Positions 8,312 through 17,847 of a DNA stretch of 64,000 nucleotides are shown here, one piece after another (within the stretch, counting starts at the first letter, position 1; each line of letters begins with the position of its first letter). Under the pieces are notes generated by a model, which was not told where the DNA came from, searched no databases, and saw only the letters and a list, made by a program, of their open reading frames with translations. Source of the DNA: Paludibacteraceae bacterium (GTDB taxonomy: Bacteria > Bacteroidota > Bacteroidia > Bacteroidales > Paludibacteraceae). The DNA lies in the NCBI GenBank assembly GCA_017448985.1, contig JAFSKL010000022.1, positions 1 to 64,000 of the forward strand, read 5' to 3'. The position numbers and the translations under genes were made by a program.

Positions 8312-10017
8312 TTATACCAAAAAAAGTATTTGTTTTGTTGTTTTTTCTCTTCGGGTGTGCGCGCACAATAAATAGGTTCGCGCGTGTACGGGTTGATGCC
8401 GGTGTAGAACATCGTAGTCGAGAGAGTCATCGGCGTCGGCGTGAAGTCCTGCACCTGCTCGGGACGATAGTGCATCTTCTTCGTCTCGTCCGCCAGCTGC
8501 TTCATGTCCTTGTTGGTACACGCCGGATGGGACGAGATGAAGTACGGGATGAGCTGCTGGTTCAGTCCCGCCTCTTTGTTGATACGCAGGAACAGTTCGC
8601 GGAAACGCAGGTAATGGCTCCACTGCGGCTTGCGCATCACTTTGAGCACGGCATCCGAACAATGCTCCGGCGCCACTTTCAGGCGTCCCGATACATGGCG
8701 CGTGATCAGCTGACGGGCATAGGCTTCGCTCATCAGGTCGTAACGGATGCCCGACCCCACGAAGGCGTGCTTGACATACGGCAATTGGTCCACGGTGCGG
8801 TAGATATCCAACAACGGCCCGAAGTCCTGAATGAGGTTCTTGCAGATGGCCGGTTGCAGGCAACTGGGCCGTGCACACTGCTCGCAGAGCGACTTATCTT
8901 TGCCCTGCATGCCGTACATATTGGCCGAAGGACCACCCAAGTCGCTTATCACGCCGTGCCAGTCAGGCAGTTGGCTCAGACGCTCTATCTGACGCAGGAT
9001 AGATGCCTTGCTGCGACTCACTATCTGCTTGCCCTGATGCGCCGATATGGTGCAGAACGAACAGCCTCCGAAGCAGCCGCGGTGCATACACACCGACCAT
9101 TTGATCATGTCGTACGCCGGGATCCGTTTGTCCTTGTATTTGGGGTGCGGCGCGTATTGGTACGGCAAGTCGTAGATGGCGTCCAGCTGCTCGGTCGTGA
9201 TCGGCTCGTAAGTCGGATTTACCACCACAAACTGCCTGCCCACGCGTTGCACCAGCGTCTTGGGATGAATCTTGTTCGACTCCACCTCCATCAGCCGGAA
9301 GTTCTCCGCGTGCTTGCGTTTGTCCTTCACCGCCTCTTCGTGACTCGCTAAACGGATAGCATCCGCAGGTATCGAAGCTTCGTCACTCGTCAGGTACGCC
9401 GTTTGGGGAATGGAATGACATTTGTCATTTGCCATTGGCCATTTGCCATTGTCCCTTATCGCCTTGGCGATCTCTGTCATTGCCTGCTCTCCCATACCAT
9501 AGACCAACAGGTCCGCACCCGAATCGACTAAGATAGAGGGCATCAGCCGGTCCTGCCAGTAGTCATAGTGCGTCAGCCGCCGCATCGAAGCCTCTATACC
9601 GCCGATGACAATGGGCACATCGGGATAAAGCTGCTTCAAAATGCGGCAATAGGTGATCGTACAGTAGTCGGGCCGCGCTCCTGCCCTGCCTTCAGGCGTA
9701 TAGGCATCATCCGAACGCTTGCGCTTGGCTGCCGTATAATGGTTCACCATGGAGTCCATGCTGCCTGCCGACACCGCAAAATAGATACGCGGCTTGCCGA
9801 ACTTGGTGAAGTCACGATAGTCCCCGTGCCAGTCCGGTTGTGGCACGATAGCCACCCGAAAACCTGCCGCTTCCAGTACCCTGCCCAGCACCGCTGCACC
9901 GAACGAAGGATGGTCGATATACGCGTCGCCCGTGAAGAAGACGATATCCACTTCATCCCAGCCGCGTAACTCTGTCTCTTTGCGGGTCGTCGGCAAGTAT
10001 TTGAGCAGGTCTGCCAC
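8308..10017 (-). CDS. YgiQ family radical SAM protein
   Basis: The 569-residue protein carries the radical SAM cluster motif CFGGCSFC (CxxxCxxC, about residue 305) after an N-terminal domain typical of YgiQ/UPF0313. There is a second cysteine group (LCEQCARPSC, about 380). The reaction catalysed by YgiQ is unknown. A 7-bp repeat array encodes DNGKWPMANDKCH near residues 188-200, in the linker before the radical SAM core. The protein is shorter at the C-terminus than the enterobacterial YgiQ. A 70-bp gap separates it from dnaX. Confidence 0.9.
   Translation of the reverse strand: MADLLKYLPTTRKETELRGWDEVDIVFFTGDAYIDHPSFGAAVLGRVLEAAGFRVAIVPQPDWHGDYRDFTKFGKPRIYFAVSAGSMDSMVNHYTAAKRKRSDDAYTPEGRAGARPDYCTITYCRILKQLYPDVPIVIGGIEASMRRLTHYDYWQDRLMPSILVDSGADLLVYGMGEQAMTEIAKAIRDNGKWPMANDKCHSIPQTAYLTSDEASIPADAIRLASHEEAVKDKRKHAENFRLMEVESNKIHPKTLVQRVGRQFVVVNPTYEPITTEQLDAIYDLPYQYAPHPKYKDKRIPAYDMIKWSVCMHRGCFGGCSFCTISAHQGKQIVSRSKASILRQIERLSQLPDWHGVISDLGGPSANMYGMQGKDKSLCEQCARPSCLQPAICKNLIQDFGPLLDIYRTVDQLPYVKHAFVGSGIRYDLMSEAYARQLITRHVSGRLKVAPEHCSDAVLKVMRKPQWSHYLRFRELFLRINKEAGLNQQLIPYFISSHPACTNKDMKQLADETKKMHYRPEQVQDFTPTPMTLSTTMFYTGINPYTREPIYCARTPEEKKQQNKYFFWYK
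9418..9453 (-). repeat. In-frame 7-bp array inside the ygiQ-type gene
   Basis: Read on the coding strand the units are AATGGCA, AATGGCC, AATGGCA, AATGACA and AATGTCA. The reading frame stays open through the array. Confidence 0.85.
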
Positions 10018-10018
10018 A

Positions 10019-10090
10019 GTATTCAGTTTTCAGTATTCTTAGCCGCAAGGGCACGATTATTGCTTTGCAATTTTCAGTTTTCAGTATTCA
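10019..10090 (-). repeat. CAGTATT/CAGTTTT array between dnaX and ygiQ genes
   Basis: Two blocks of CAGTTTT and CAGTATT words flank a GC-richer core, GCCGCAAGGGCACG. The second block extends into the dnaX stop region. Confidence 0.7.
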
Positions 10091-11773
10091 GTCGATTTGA
10101 AGATCGAGCCGTTCTTTCAGTTGTGCCAAAGCAGGGTTCTGCTCCACCATCAGGGCATATTTCTCTTCGGCGGTGAACGCCATTTGTTCTCTCTTGTACT
10201 CCGCCTGCGTCACATGGATGGTCAACTGACTGTTGTGCAGCGTTTTGCGTAACTGCACGATCAGTTTGGGCATCGCCTTGCGCATCTCGTCCATCTGCCA
10301 AGGGTTGGGCATCTGGATCTCCGCCGTGCTCTCATCCGTCAGATGCGGGATATAGTTCTCAATCAACTCTTTCAGACGCAATTCCTCTTTATGGGTAGAT
10401 GCCAGACCAACCCACGCGTCTCTGAGTTGGTCAGCCGTAAAAGGGCGATTGGTCTCCTCTTGCGTAGCCTGTGCGACAGGTGCCTGATCGTTGCCGTACG
10501 ACTCTTTCTTCGGTCCCAGTCCCAAGCCCAACTTGGGAATTTTGGGAGCACTTGCCGCGGGTTTCGGAGCCCCGGCTTGCGGTGCCGCAGGTTCAGCAGC
10601 CTTAGGAGCCTCAGGCTTCGGTGCCGCCGTTGGTGCTGCAGGCTTGGCAGCAGGCTGTGCCGTTTGTGGAACCGTTGCTTGAACGCCCAATTGGCACAAC
10701 TTGACCAGCGCCAATTCGACTGTCAGACGTTTGTTCCGTGCTGTACGGTAATTGATATCGCAGGTATTGAGGATATCCAGCGCCATAAAGAGCCATACCG
10801 GATGACAACGCTTGGCCTGCTCGGCGTACCGTGCACGAATACTGTCACCCGTCTCCAGGAGCGGCAACGTGATCGGGTCCTTGCTCACTAACACATCACG
10901 CAAATGCTGTGCAAAACCCGTGACGAAATGTCCGGCATCGAAACCGTGGTTCAGCACATCGTTAAAGAGCATCAGTGCCCCTGCCACGTTATGCGCCAAT
11001 GCATTATCGACCAGCGAGAAGTAATAGTCGGCATTGAGCACATTCAGTACCTCTATCGTCCGTTCGTAAGTGATCTCGCTGCCGCAGAAGGCCACCAATT
11101 GGTCAAAGATCGACAAGGCGTCACGCATACCTCCGTCGGCTTTCTGTGCTACCACGTTCAGTGCTTCTTCACTCACCGTGATGCCCTCATTAGCTGCCAC
11201 TTTCTGCAGATAAGCTATCGTATCCGGCACCGTAATACGGTTGAAGTCATACACCTGACAACGGCTCAGGATAGTCGGAAGCACTTTGTGCTTCTCGGTG
11301 GTCGCCAGGATGAAGATGGCGTATGAAGGCGGTTCTTCTAAGGTCTTCAACAATGCATTGAAAGCACCTGCAGAGAGCATATGAACCTCATCGATGATAT
11401 ACACCGAATACTTGCCTATCTGCGGCGGGACACGGACCTGGTCGATCAAGTTACGGATGTCCTCTACCGAGTTATTCGACGCCGCGTCCAGTTCGTGAAT
11501 GTTGAACGAGCGCTGTTCGTTAAAGGCCTTGCACGACTCGCACTCGTTGCAGGCGTCGTGCCCGTTCTGCGGATTGAGACAGTTGATTGTCTTCGCAAAA
11601 ATCCGCGCACAAGTGGTCTTACCTACCCCTCGAGGCCCGCAAAACAGGTACGCATGCGCCAAACGGTCCTGACGAATCGCATTCTGCAGCGTCTGCGTCA
11701 ATGCCTGCTGGCCTACTACCGACTCAAAGGTCTGAGGCCGGTACTTACGCGCCGATACAATGTAATCATTCAT
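10088..11773 (-). CDS. dnaX: DNA polymerase III subunit gamma/tau
   Basis: DnaX is the AAA+ motor of the clamp loader, opening the sliding clamp for the replicative polymerase. The Walker A motif GPRGVGKTT is at about residues 46-54, a four-cysteine zinc module (ending CNECESC) follows, and DEVH is near 118. Domain III ends near residue 365. After it come an Ala/Pro-rich linker and a C-terminal tau-like domain, giving 561 residues. The gene is 9 bp downstream of the phosphopantetheinyl transferase gene. Confidence 0.95.
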   Translation of the reverse strand: MNDYIVSARKYRPQTFESVVGQQALTQTLQNAIRQDRLAHAYLFCGPRGVGKTTCARIFAKTINCLNPQNGHDACNECESCKAFNEQRSFNIHELDAASNNSVEDIRNLIDQVRVPPQIGKYSVYIIDEVHMLSAGAFNALLKTLEEPPSYAIFILATTEKHKVLPTILSRCQVYDFNRITVPDTIAYLQKVAANEGITVSEEALNVVAQKADGGMRDALSIFDQLVAFCGSEITYERTIEVLNVLNADYYFSLVDNALAHNVAGALMLFNDVLNHGFDAGHFVTGFAQHLRDVLVSKDPITLPLLETGDSIRARYAEQAKRCHPVWLFMALDILNTCDINYRTARNKRLTVELALVKLCQLGVQATVPQTAQPAAKPAAPTAAPKPEAPKAAEPAAPQAGAPKPAASAPKIPKLGLGLGPKKESYGNDQAPVAQATQEETNRPFTADQLRDAWVGLASTHKEELRLKELIENYIPHLTDESTAEIQMPNPWQMDEMRKAMPKLIVQLRKTLHNSQLTIHVTQAEYKREQMAFTAEEKYALMVEQNPALAQLKERLDLQID

Positions 11774-11782
11774 AATGAATAT

Positions 11783-12370
11783 CTATTCTTTTGTTGCTAT
11801 GCTGTAAATATATTTCTCTTTTTCAAAGGTCTGAGTCCTGATTCCTGACTCCTGACTCCTTATTCCCTGCAGCTGTTCAAACGACTCGATACCTGTGCCC
11901 AGGCACTTGACGATGGCCTCTTTCTGCGTCCAGAAGCGTGTGAACGCCCGGTCTCTTTCCTTCGCTGCAAAGATCTCCGCCTGTTCCTCCTCATTCATCG
12001 TTCGCCAGATGAGTTCGTCATCCGCGTGCCGTACGCCCTCGATATCCACGCCCACAGGTTGCTCGTCCACGGCTACGGCTATACTCTCTTTGCAATGACT
12101 GATGGAGAAAAACGGTCCGTTCTCGATATATGGCTTCCCGTGCTCGTTATAGAGCCAATTTGCCATTTGCCATTGTCCATTTTCCATTAGTTCCTGGAGC
12201 ATCAGCCAGCTCTTGAGGCAGCAGAACTGCCCGAAGGTGTGCTTGAACTGCAACGCCTGTTCGCGCCGTTGTGCACTGACCAGCGGTAACAAACGTGCTA
12301 CCTCCGCCTCCGTACACTCCTCCATCCTGTCAAAAATCGCGACCTTCACCTTTCGCCTTTCGCCTTTCAC
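11783..12370 (-). CDS. 4'-phosphopantetheinyl transferase superfamily protein
   Basis: The 195-residue protein transfers the phosphopantetheine arm of CoA to a serine of carrier proteins. The Mg-binding motif GVDIEGV is near residue 104, and the WTQKEAIVK motif is near 148. The GTG start at 12370 lies inside a GGTGAAA array and overlaps the TGA of the tolC-type gene (GTGA). Two more arrays are translated in frame: ENGQWQMANW (about 61-70), and SQESGIRTQT near the C-terminus. Whether it serves fatty acid synthesis or another carrier cannot be told from position. Confidence 0.88.
   Translation of the reverse strand: MKGERRKVKVAIFDRMEECTEAEVARLLPLVSAQRREQALQFKHTFGQFCCLKSWLMLQELMENGQWQMANWLYNEHGKPYIENGPFFSISHCKESIAVAVDEQPVGVDIEGVRHADDELIWRTMNEEEQAEIFAAKERDRAFTRFWTQKEAIVKCLGTGIESFEQLQGIRSQESGIRTQTFEKEKYIYSIATKE
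11832..11867 (-). repeat. In-frame CTGACTC array near the transferase C-terminus
   Basis: Plus-strand words CTGATTC, CTGACTC, CTGACTC and CTTATTC are translated on the minus strand as the tail containing SQESGIRTQ. Confidence 0.8.
12157..12188 (-). repeat. In-frame 7-bp array inside the phosphopantetheinyl transferase gene
   Basis: Coding-strand units AATGGAA, AATGGAC, AATGGCA and AATGGCA are translated as ENGQWQMAN. This is the same word family as in fbp and the FAH-like gene. Confidence 0.85.
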
Positions 12371-12378
12371 CTTTCAAT
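12344..12378 (-). repeat. GGTGAAA array spanning the tolC stop and the transferase start
   Basis: Coding-strand units GGTGAAA, GGCGAAA, GGCGAAA and GGTGAAG supply the final arginine and stop codon of one gene and the GTG start of the next. Confidence 0.85.
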
Positions 12379-13719
12379 GAGGTCCTTATATCGTTTCGTT
12401 TGCACCCGATAGGCTATCTTGGCGTCCGTCAGTTCAGCTTTGGCCTGCGTCAGAGTGGTCTGTGCCTGTAGCAGTTCGGCGATGGTAGCCAGACCTGCCT
12501 CGTAGTTGACCGACGCCTGTTCATAGGCCTCCTGTGTGTGCGTCAGCACTCGTTGCTGCAGTTGAACCAGCGCCGCCGCTTCTACCATTTGGTCATACGC
12601 CTGCTTGGTGCGCAAGTCCAATTGTGCACCGAGAAAATCGGCATCTATCTTGGCCTGCTCGATGGCATACTGCTTCTCGCGCAGCTTATGACTCGTCTCC
12701 CACCAGCCGGTGAGCGGCACATTGAGCGTGACGAACAGCGCTCCGTTGCCGGTCTTGCTGCCCAGATCGTTCCGCAGCACATTGGTCTGCAACCGTCCGT
12801 ACGAGTAATTGGCGCCTACCGCCAACTGCGGCAAGGCATCCGCCAAGGCCATTCGTTTCTCCAGTTCCGCAGCCCTGATCTGCAGCGCCAGCAGCTGCTG
12901 CTCGGGCGTTTGTGCCGTGGTGTCTTCGGGTAACAGGCTCTCCGTCTCTACCTCCTGCTCCGCCAACTGCCACCCGTCGTCATCGATGCCTATCGACAAG
13001 GCCAAGGCCTGTCTCGCCAACCTCTGCCCGCTCTGCAGTTGTATCTCTCGCCGCTGCAGCTCGTCCCGCTTCATCTCCACTTGCGTCCAATCCGACGGTA
13101 ACACCAAACCTGCCTCTACGGCTGCCTGCACCGCTTCATAGAGCGTGTCCAGCAACGCTTGTGCGTCGTCGAGGATCGCCTGTTTCTCCTGCAATCCGTA
13201 CACGAGCCAATAAGTCTGCTCAATCTGCTCCAGCTGCTCCCGTTGGGCTATATCCGCCTGCAACCGAGCAGCCTCGACGCCTACTTGCGCCAACCTGTTT
13301 CCTGCCACTATCTTGCCTCCCATGAACACCGGCTGAATAGCGGTCACGCCTGCCAGGTAGCCGTGCTGGAAGAGGTTGAGCGTGTTGTCCAGGCCCAACG
13401 CCGCACCGTAATTGCCGTAGAGCGTGGTCAGCAGGTCCCGCACCGAAGCGTTACCGATGTCGTCGATACCCACTTCGATGATCGGATGCAAGGCGTGGTA
13501 GCCGAAAGCCGTACCCTGCACCTGCGGGAAGTACTTGGTGAAAGCCTGCGCCTTCACTTCCTGCGCCCGTTTCACACTCAGTTCGGCTTTGCGCAACTCC
13601 GGATTGTTCTGCCGTGCCAGCGACAAGCACGAGTCAAGCGTCAGGCCTTGCGCCCACGCTCCGCCGAACCACAAGCCCAGCACGAACAACAGTATGTATC
13701 TTCTACTTTTCAACTTCAT
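12367..13719 (-). CDS. TolC family outer membrane efflux protein
   Basis: The 450-residue protein has a signal peptide (about residues 1-23, ending GAWA) and two TolC-type repeats rich in coiled-coil helix. It begins with the family signature LTLDSCLSLARQNNPEL and ends near a typical ITELLQAQT-like motif (here IAELLQAQTTL). It should form the outer membrane exit duct for the RND pump encoded just upstream, whose 3' end overlaps its start by 17 bp. Confidence 0.93.
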   Translation of the reverse strand: MKLKSRRYILLFVLGLWFGGAWAQGLTLDSCLSLARQNNPELRKAELSVKRAQEVKAQAFTKYFPQVQGTAFGYHALHPIIEVGIDDIGNASVRDLLTTLYGNYGAALGLDNTLNLFQHGYLAGVTAIQPVFMGGKIVAGNRLAQVGVEAARLQADIAQREQLEQIEQTYWLVYGLQEKQAILDDAQALLDTLYEAVQAAVEAGLVLPSDWTQVEMKRDELQRREIQLQSGQRLARQALALSIGIDDDGWQLAEQEVETESLLPEDTTAQTPEQQLLALQIRAAELEKRMALADALPQLAVGANYSYGRLQTNVLRNDLGSKTGNGALFVTLNVPLTGWWETSHKLREKQYAIEQAKIDADFLGAQLDLRTKQAYDQMVEAAALVQLQQRVLTHTQEAYEQASVNYEAGLATIAELLQAQTTLTQAKAELTDAKIAYRVQTKRYKDLIER

Positions 13720-16700
13720 CCTTCTTATGATAGACTTTCCAATACACGACCGGCAGAATCGTCACTGTCAGCGGCAGCGTAAAGATCGTACCGAAACAGA
13801 TGACCACTCCCATAGGCATCCACAGACTGGTATGCGCAATGATCATCGGTAGCACACCGAGCGCTGTGGTAGCACTGGTCAGGAACACGGGCCGCATACG
13901 CCGCAAGCCTGCCTGGAACGCCGCTTCCCGATAAGTCAGCTGTTTGTACTTGCGCGCGTCCTCGGCGTACTCGTACATCATGATGGCGTTACGGACGATG
14001 ATACCGATCAGACTGACCACTCCGAGCACTGCCGTGATGGATATATCCAGTCCGAAGATAGACAAACCGAGCATGGCTCCGAAGACGCATAGCAACGAAC
14101 TGGACAAGGCCAGCAGCGCCAGGCCCAACTTGCCGAAATGGTAGATGAGCAGGGCTAACATCACTGCCAATGCCGCTACTACCGACCAAAGAATCTGCGG
14201 TATCATCAGGTCGTTGATCTCGGTCAATCCGCCGTAGTTGATGCTCACGCCTTCGGGCAAGTCCGTTATATGCGCGTTAATCCATTGCTTCACTTTTCGT
14301 TCGGCATCCACCTGACTGGTCGTACCGCGCAGGTCGGCACCTACGGTGATCGTCCGCACCGCGTTACGCCGTTCGAGCAGCGTGTGATGCCATGCGGGTT
14401 CGATATTAGCCACCTGCCGCAACGGGACCCACACACCGGGCACGGCCGTAGGCACCTGAATGGCACCCAACTCATCGGCTTGCAGCTGTTCGTGTCCGGC
14501 CGTGTAGAGCACTACCGGCACCGCATAACTGCCTTCGTACAAGGTCGTGATAGTAGCTCCGTGGGTAGCCTGACGCAAATAGAGCGACAGCATGGTCTCG
14601 GTAATACCGAGCCGCGTCGCCTCATCGGGCTTGAGCACAATACGCGTTGATGCTGTCACGTTATCATACTCGCAGTGCGTCCATTGCAACTCCGGCTGCG
14701 CCACCATGAAATGCAGAATACTGTCGGCATACGGCTCCAGTTCTGCCCAGTTCTCCCCTTGCACACGGACTTCCAGCGGGTTCTTCACCGCCTGATAGTC
14801 CAGCTGCTTGAAGCGTGCATACGCGTTCGGGAAATAGTTCTCGTACCGGCCGTTATAGTCTTTGAGCACCTGCGAGGTCGCCTTGCCGGAACGGGTGTTG
14901 ACGATCAGCTGTGCATAATTGGTATGAGGCGTCTGTGGTGTATAGGTAGCGTGGAAACGCGGTGAGGACTGACCGATGAAAGCCGTGACGCTCGTCACCC
15001 GTTTGTCCTTCCTGAGGATAGACGCCAGCGAATCGGCCACCTGCGCACTCTCCTCCAACGGAGCACCGTCCCGCAGGTGTATCTCCACGGCAAAGAACTC
15101 GCGTTCAGCTTTGGGCAAGAGCTGCAGGTTGCGGTTCATCAGCAGCACCACGCCCACTATGAGCGAGCCTGCCAACATGCACCATACGATGACCGGCCGG
15201 TCGAAACAACGCTGCAGGATACGCTTGTAACTGTTCTGCAGCCAGGTGAAGAATCGGTTCTGCACACGCTCCACGGCGTTCAGTTCCTCCTCTTTGCGCA
15301 ACTTGACGAAGCGGAACGACAGGTACGGCGTCACCCACGAGGCATAGAAGATACTCGCCGTCAATGCAAAGAGCACGGCCCACGGGAAGAGCTGCACGAA
15401 CTCGCCCAGCGGGCCCGTGATGATACGCGTCATAGGGAAGAACATACCGCTGATGGCCGTTGTGGCCAAGGACATCGGCACGAACAGCAGACTGGTGCTC
15501 ACCACGGCTGCGTACCAACGGGAGTGACGACGCGCCAGCAGGTTGGTGTAGCCGTCGATCACAATCACGCTGTCATCGACTATCATTCCAAGCACAAAGA
15601 TGAGCGCCGCCAAGGTCACGGTGTTCAGTTCGATGCCCGTGAGGTACATCAGTCCTACGCATATCGCCGTACAAACGGGCACGCCTGTCGAGGCCACCAG
15701 CGCTGTCCGCAACGGGAACAGTAGCAGCATCACGGCAATGACCACAAGAATCGAAATGACGATATCGCGGAGGAATGACCGCACCGAATCGTCCACTACT
15801 TTCGGCTGGTCAGTGATACGATGGAACTGTATGTCCGGCGGTAAGAGCTGCGCCGCCTCCGCCAACTGCTTGTCCACCTCCGCGCCGAAGGCCACGATGT
15901 TGTTGCCCGGCACCATTTCCATATTTAGGATGAGGCACGCTGCTCCGTCAAACTCCACATACTGCGTGGGCTTTTGATAGCGCCTTTCGACGGTAGCTAT
16001 GTCCTTGAGCCGTATGGTAGCCCCGGTCACGGGATCGGACCATACGATCTGTTCCTGCATCTCGTATTCGGACTGATAAGGGATGACTACTTGCAGCGAA
16101 CCGTGCAAATCGCTCTCGCCGCCTACTGTTCGCAGACCTTGAAGCGCCATCTGTGCCTGCAGCACCGACGGGTTGATGCCGTACATAGACAGCCGTTCGG
16201 GATCGATTGTGACCGCTATCTCCTCTGTCTGCTGGCCCATTATGCGCAGCTTGCCCATCTCGGGTATCGTACGCAAACGGCTGCACACCTGCTTGGCGTA
16301 TTGCTCCAGTTCACGCGGACTGCGTTGCGAACTCTCGACCGCAATGAGCAGCGACGAGGTGTTACCGAAATCGTCAATGACGAGCGTCTGGAGCACGCCT
16401 GCCGGCAACTGCGTTCGTTGCAGTAACGGCAAGCCGGCACGGATCTTCGTCCAAGCTGTCGCATTGTCTCGCACTTCCATACGGAGCATCACATACAGAT
16501 AGACGATGCCGTCCTCGGTGCGGCTGAACGTCAACTTCTTATCCACCGCTTCGAACGAGTTGATATAGTCCTCCAGCGGCATCGTCACTTGTTCCTCCAC
16601 CTCCTGCGCCGTAGCACCCGGATACACCGCCACCACGAGTCCCTGCCGCATAGTGAACTGCGGGAACTCGTCTTTGTTCATGCGGGGCAAGGACCATATG

Positions 16701-16783
16701 CCGAAACCCATCAGCAGCAGGAACAGCGTTATCACTATCCAGTGCCGCCGCATCGCGCCTTCTATGTGTTTACTCGTTTGCAC
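13703..16783 (-). CDS. RND family efflux transporter permease
   Basis: The 1026-residue protein is an inner-membrane proton-driven pump. It has an N-terminal helix, a large periplasmic porter domain, the TM4 motif GMIVDDSVIVID with the paired aspartates of proton relay, and a second repeat with VVSLIGIIVRNAIMM. The substrate is unknown. It works with the adjacent adaptor and TolC protein. The start is GTG at 16783, because a TGA lies two codons upstream and homology to family N-termini (HIEGAMRRHWIV) extends before the first ATG at 16753. That GTG belongs to a repeat array. Confidence 0.94.
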   Translation of the reverse strand: MQTSKHIEGAMRRHWIVITLFLLLMGFGIWSLPRMNKDEFPQFTMRQGLVVAVYPGATAQEVEEQVTMPLEDYINSFEAVDKKLTFSRTEDGIVYLYVMLRMEVRDNATAWTKIRAGLPLLQRTQLPAGVLQTLVIDDFGNTSSLLIAVESSQRSPRELEQYAKQVCSRLRTIPEMGKLRIMGQQTEEIAVTIDPERLSMYGINPSVLQAQMALQGLRTVGGESDLHGSLQVVIPYQSEYEMQEQIVWSDPVTGATIRLKDIATVERRYQKPTQYVEFDGAACLILNMEMVPGNNIVAFGAEVDKQLAEAAQLLPPDIQFHRITDQPKVVDDSVRSFLRDIVISILVVIAVMLLLFPLRTALVASTGVPVCTAICVGLMYLTGIELNTVTLAALIFVLGMIVDDSVIVIDGYTNLLARRHSRWYAAVVSTSLLFVPMSLATTAISGMFFPMTRIITGPLGEFVQLFPWAVLFALTASIFYASWVTPYLSFRFVKLRKEEELNAVERVQNRFFTWLQNSYKRILQRCFDRPVIVWCMLAGSLIVGVVLLMNRNLQLLPKAEREFFAVEIHLRDGAPLEESAQVADSLASILRKDKRVTSVTAFIGQSSPRFHATYTPQTPHTNYAQLIVNTRSGKATSQVLKDYNGRYENYFPNAYARFKQLDYQAVKNPLEVRVQGENWAELEPYADSILHFMVAQPELQWTHCEYDNVTASTRIVLKPDEATRLGITETMLSLYLRQATHGATITTLYEGSYAVPVVLYTAGHEQLQADELGAIQVPTAVPGVWVPLRQVANIEPAWHHTLLERRNAVRTITVGADLRGTTSQVDAERKVKQWINAHITDLPEGVSINYGGLTEINDLMIPQILWSVVAALAVMLALLIYHFGKLGLALLALSSSLLCVFGAMLGLSIFGLDISITAVLGVVSLIGIIVRNAIMMYEYAEDARKYKQLTYREAAFQAGLRRMRPVFLTSATTALGVLPMIIAHTSLWMPMGVVICFGTIFTLPLTVTILPVVYWKVYHKKDEVEK

Positions 16784-16812
16784 TTTTCACTTTTCACCTT
16801 TCACTTTTCAAT
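16779..16812 (-). repeat. AAGTGAA-type array between adaptor and pump genes
   Basis: Coding-strand units AATTGAA, AAGTGAA, AGGTGAA, AAGTGAA and AAGTGCA span the last codons of the adaptor, the 17-bp gap and the GTG start of the pump. Confidence 0.85.
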
Positions 16813-17847
16813 TACTTTACATCCCATGTAAAGCTTCTGGTATCCTTCAATGATGAGCGAGTCTCCGGCATTGAGTCCGCTCTTCACGCGTACCCCGTCT
16901 GCCTGGTATCCGTCGATCGTTATCTCGCGCCGTACGGCCTGTCCGTTCTCTTTGAGCCACACCGTAGGGCCTTCGGGCTTGAGCAATATGCAGTTGGCCG
17001 GGATAACGATATCGTCCGTCCTTTCACCATTCACCTCTAACCTTTCCTCATTAATCCTCACTTTCCCCACCATTCCGGTCATGAGCACATCCGCACCGCC
17101 TATGATACGCGCTTTCACTTCGTAGGTGTGGGTCACGGGGTTCGCTTTGAGGTTTTTCTCGGTAATGCGTATCGGCAACACGGTATCCGCCGCCGCGCAC
17201 TCGATCTCACCGCTGACCGCTGACGACTGACGGCTGAAAACGAAATCACGTATCTCCGTCTCCGGCACGGTGAACTTGACGCTGAAAGCCGTGAGGTCGA
17301 GCACCGAGCACAGCCGTACACCGGGTGCTACCATTTGCCCAATCTCTATGTCGAGTCCGTTCAGCACGCCTGCACACGGCGCGAAGAGTGTACACTCCTT
17401 CACCTGCTGACGAGCCGCCTCGTACAACGACCGGGCCCGCGCCAGCTGACTCTCTATCTCCACCATCTTCTGGTCGGTGACGGCTCCCTTGCCGTGCACT
17501 TGCTTCACGCGCTCGAAGCCATCTTCCGCCTGATGCAGCGCAGCCTCAGCACTGAGCAGGGCATTCACCGCCTGCGTACTGTCCACACGCAGAATGACCT
17601 GCCCTTGACGAACACGCTCGCCGTTCCGGGCATGGATACTGAGCACGCGACCGGCAGTCTGCAGACTGAGCGGTGTCTCGTGTACGGGTTCAATAGTCCC
17701 CACATAGCGCGAACGGGCACTACCTGCCTGCGAAGCCACCTCCATCGTCTTCACGCGAAGCGCCGGCAGCTCTTTCGCCGAGTTCTCCCGATGTGCACAA
17801 GCACAACAGAGCAACAGCGACAAACCTATGATTAGTTCTTTTTGCAT
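16801..17847 (-). CDS. RND efflux periplasmic adaptor (membrane fusion) lipoprotein
   Basis: The 348-residue protein begins with a lipoprotein signal (LLLCCACAH, acylated cysteine near residue 16-18). It continues with the barrel-hairpin-lipoyl layout of membrane fusion proteins: TIEPVHETPLSLQTAGRV, a helical hairpin (about residues 90-140) and a second lipoyl half. It bridges the pump and TolC. Two repeat-derived segments are present in frame, near residues 203-213 (FSRQSSAVSGEIE) and 262-275. The gene overlaps the upstream lipoprotein gene by 16 bp. Confidence 0.92.
   Translation of the reverse strand: MQKELIIGLSLLLCCACAHRENSAKELPALRVKTMEVASQAGSARSRYVGTIEPVHETPLSLQTAGRVLSIHARNGERVRQGQVILRVDSTQAVNALLSAEAALHQAEDGFERVKQVHGKGAVTDQKMVEIESQLARARSLYEAARQQVKECTLFAPCAGVLNGLDIEIGQMVAPGVRLCSVLDLTAFSVKFTVPETEIRDFVFSRQSSAVSGEIECAAADTVLPIRITEKNLKANPVTHTYEVKARIIGGADVLMTGMVGKVRINEERLEVNGERTDDIVIPANCILLKPEGPTVWLKENGQAVRREITIDGYQADGVRVKSGLNAGDSLIIEGYQKLYMGCKVIEK
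17022..17060 (-). repeat. In-frame array in the adaptor gene (distal)
   Basis: Plus-strand words TTCACCA, TTCACCT, CTAACCT, TTCCTCA and TTAATCCTCAC form a degenerate heptad run translated as part of RINEERLEVNGERT. Confidence 0.65.
17209..17237 (-). repeat. In-frame CTGACNG array in the adaptor gene (proximal)
   Basis: Plus-strand units CTGACCG, CTGACGA and CTGACGG are translated on the minus strand as SRQSSAVSG. Confidence 0.7.

Noticed and set aside
8299..9351. 350-codon plus-strand frame opposite the YgiQ-type gene
   Set aside because: Composition is typical of an antisense shadow, and the opposite strand has clear radical SAM motifs.
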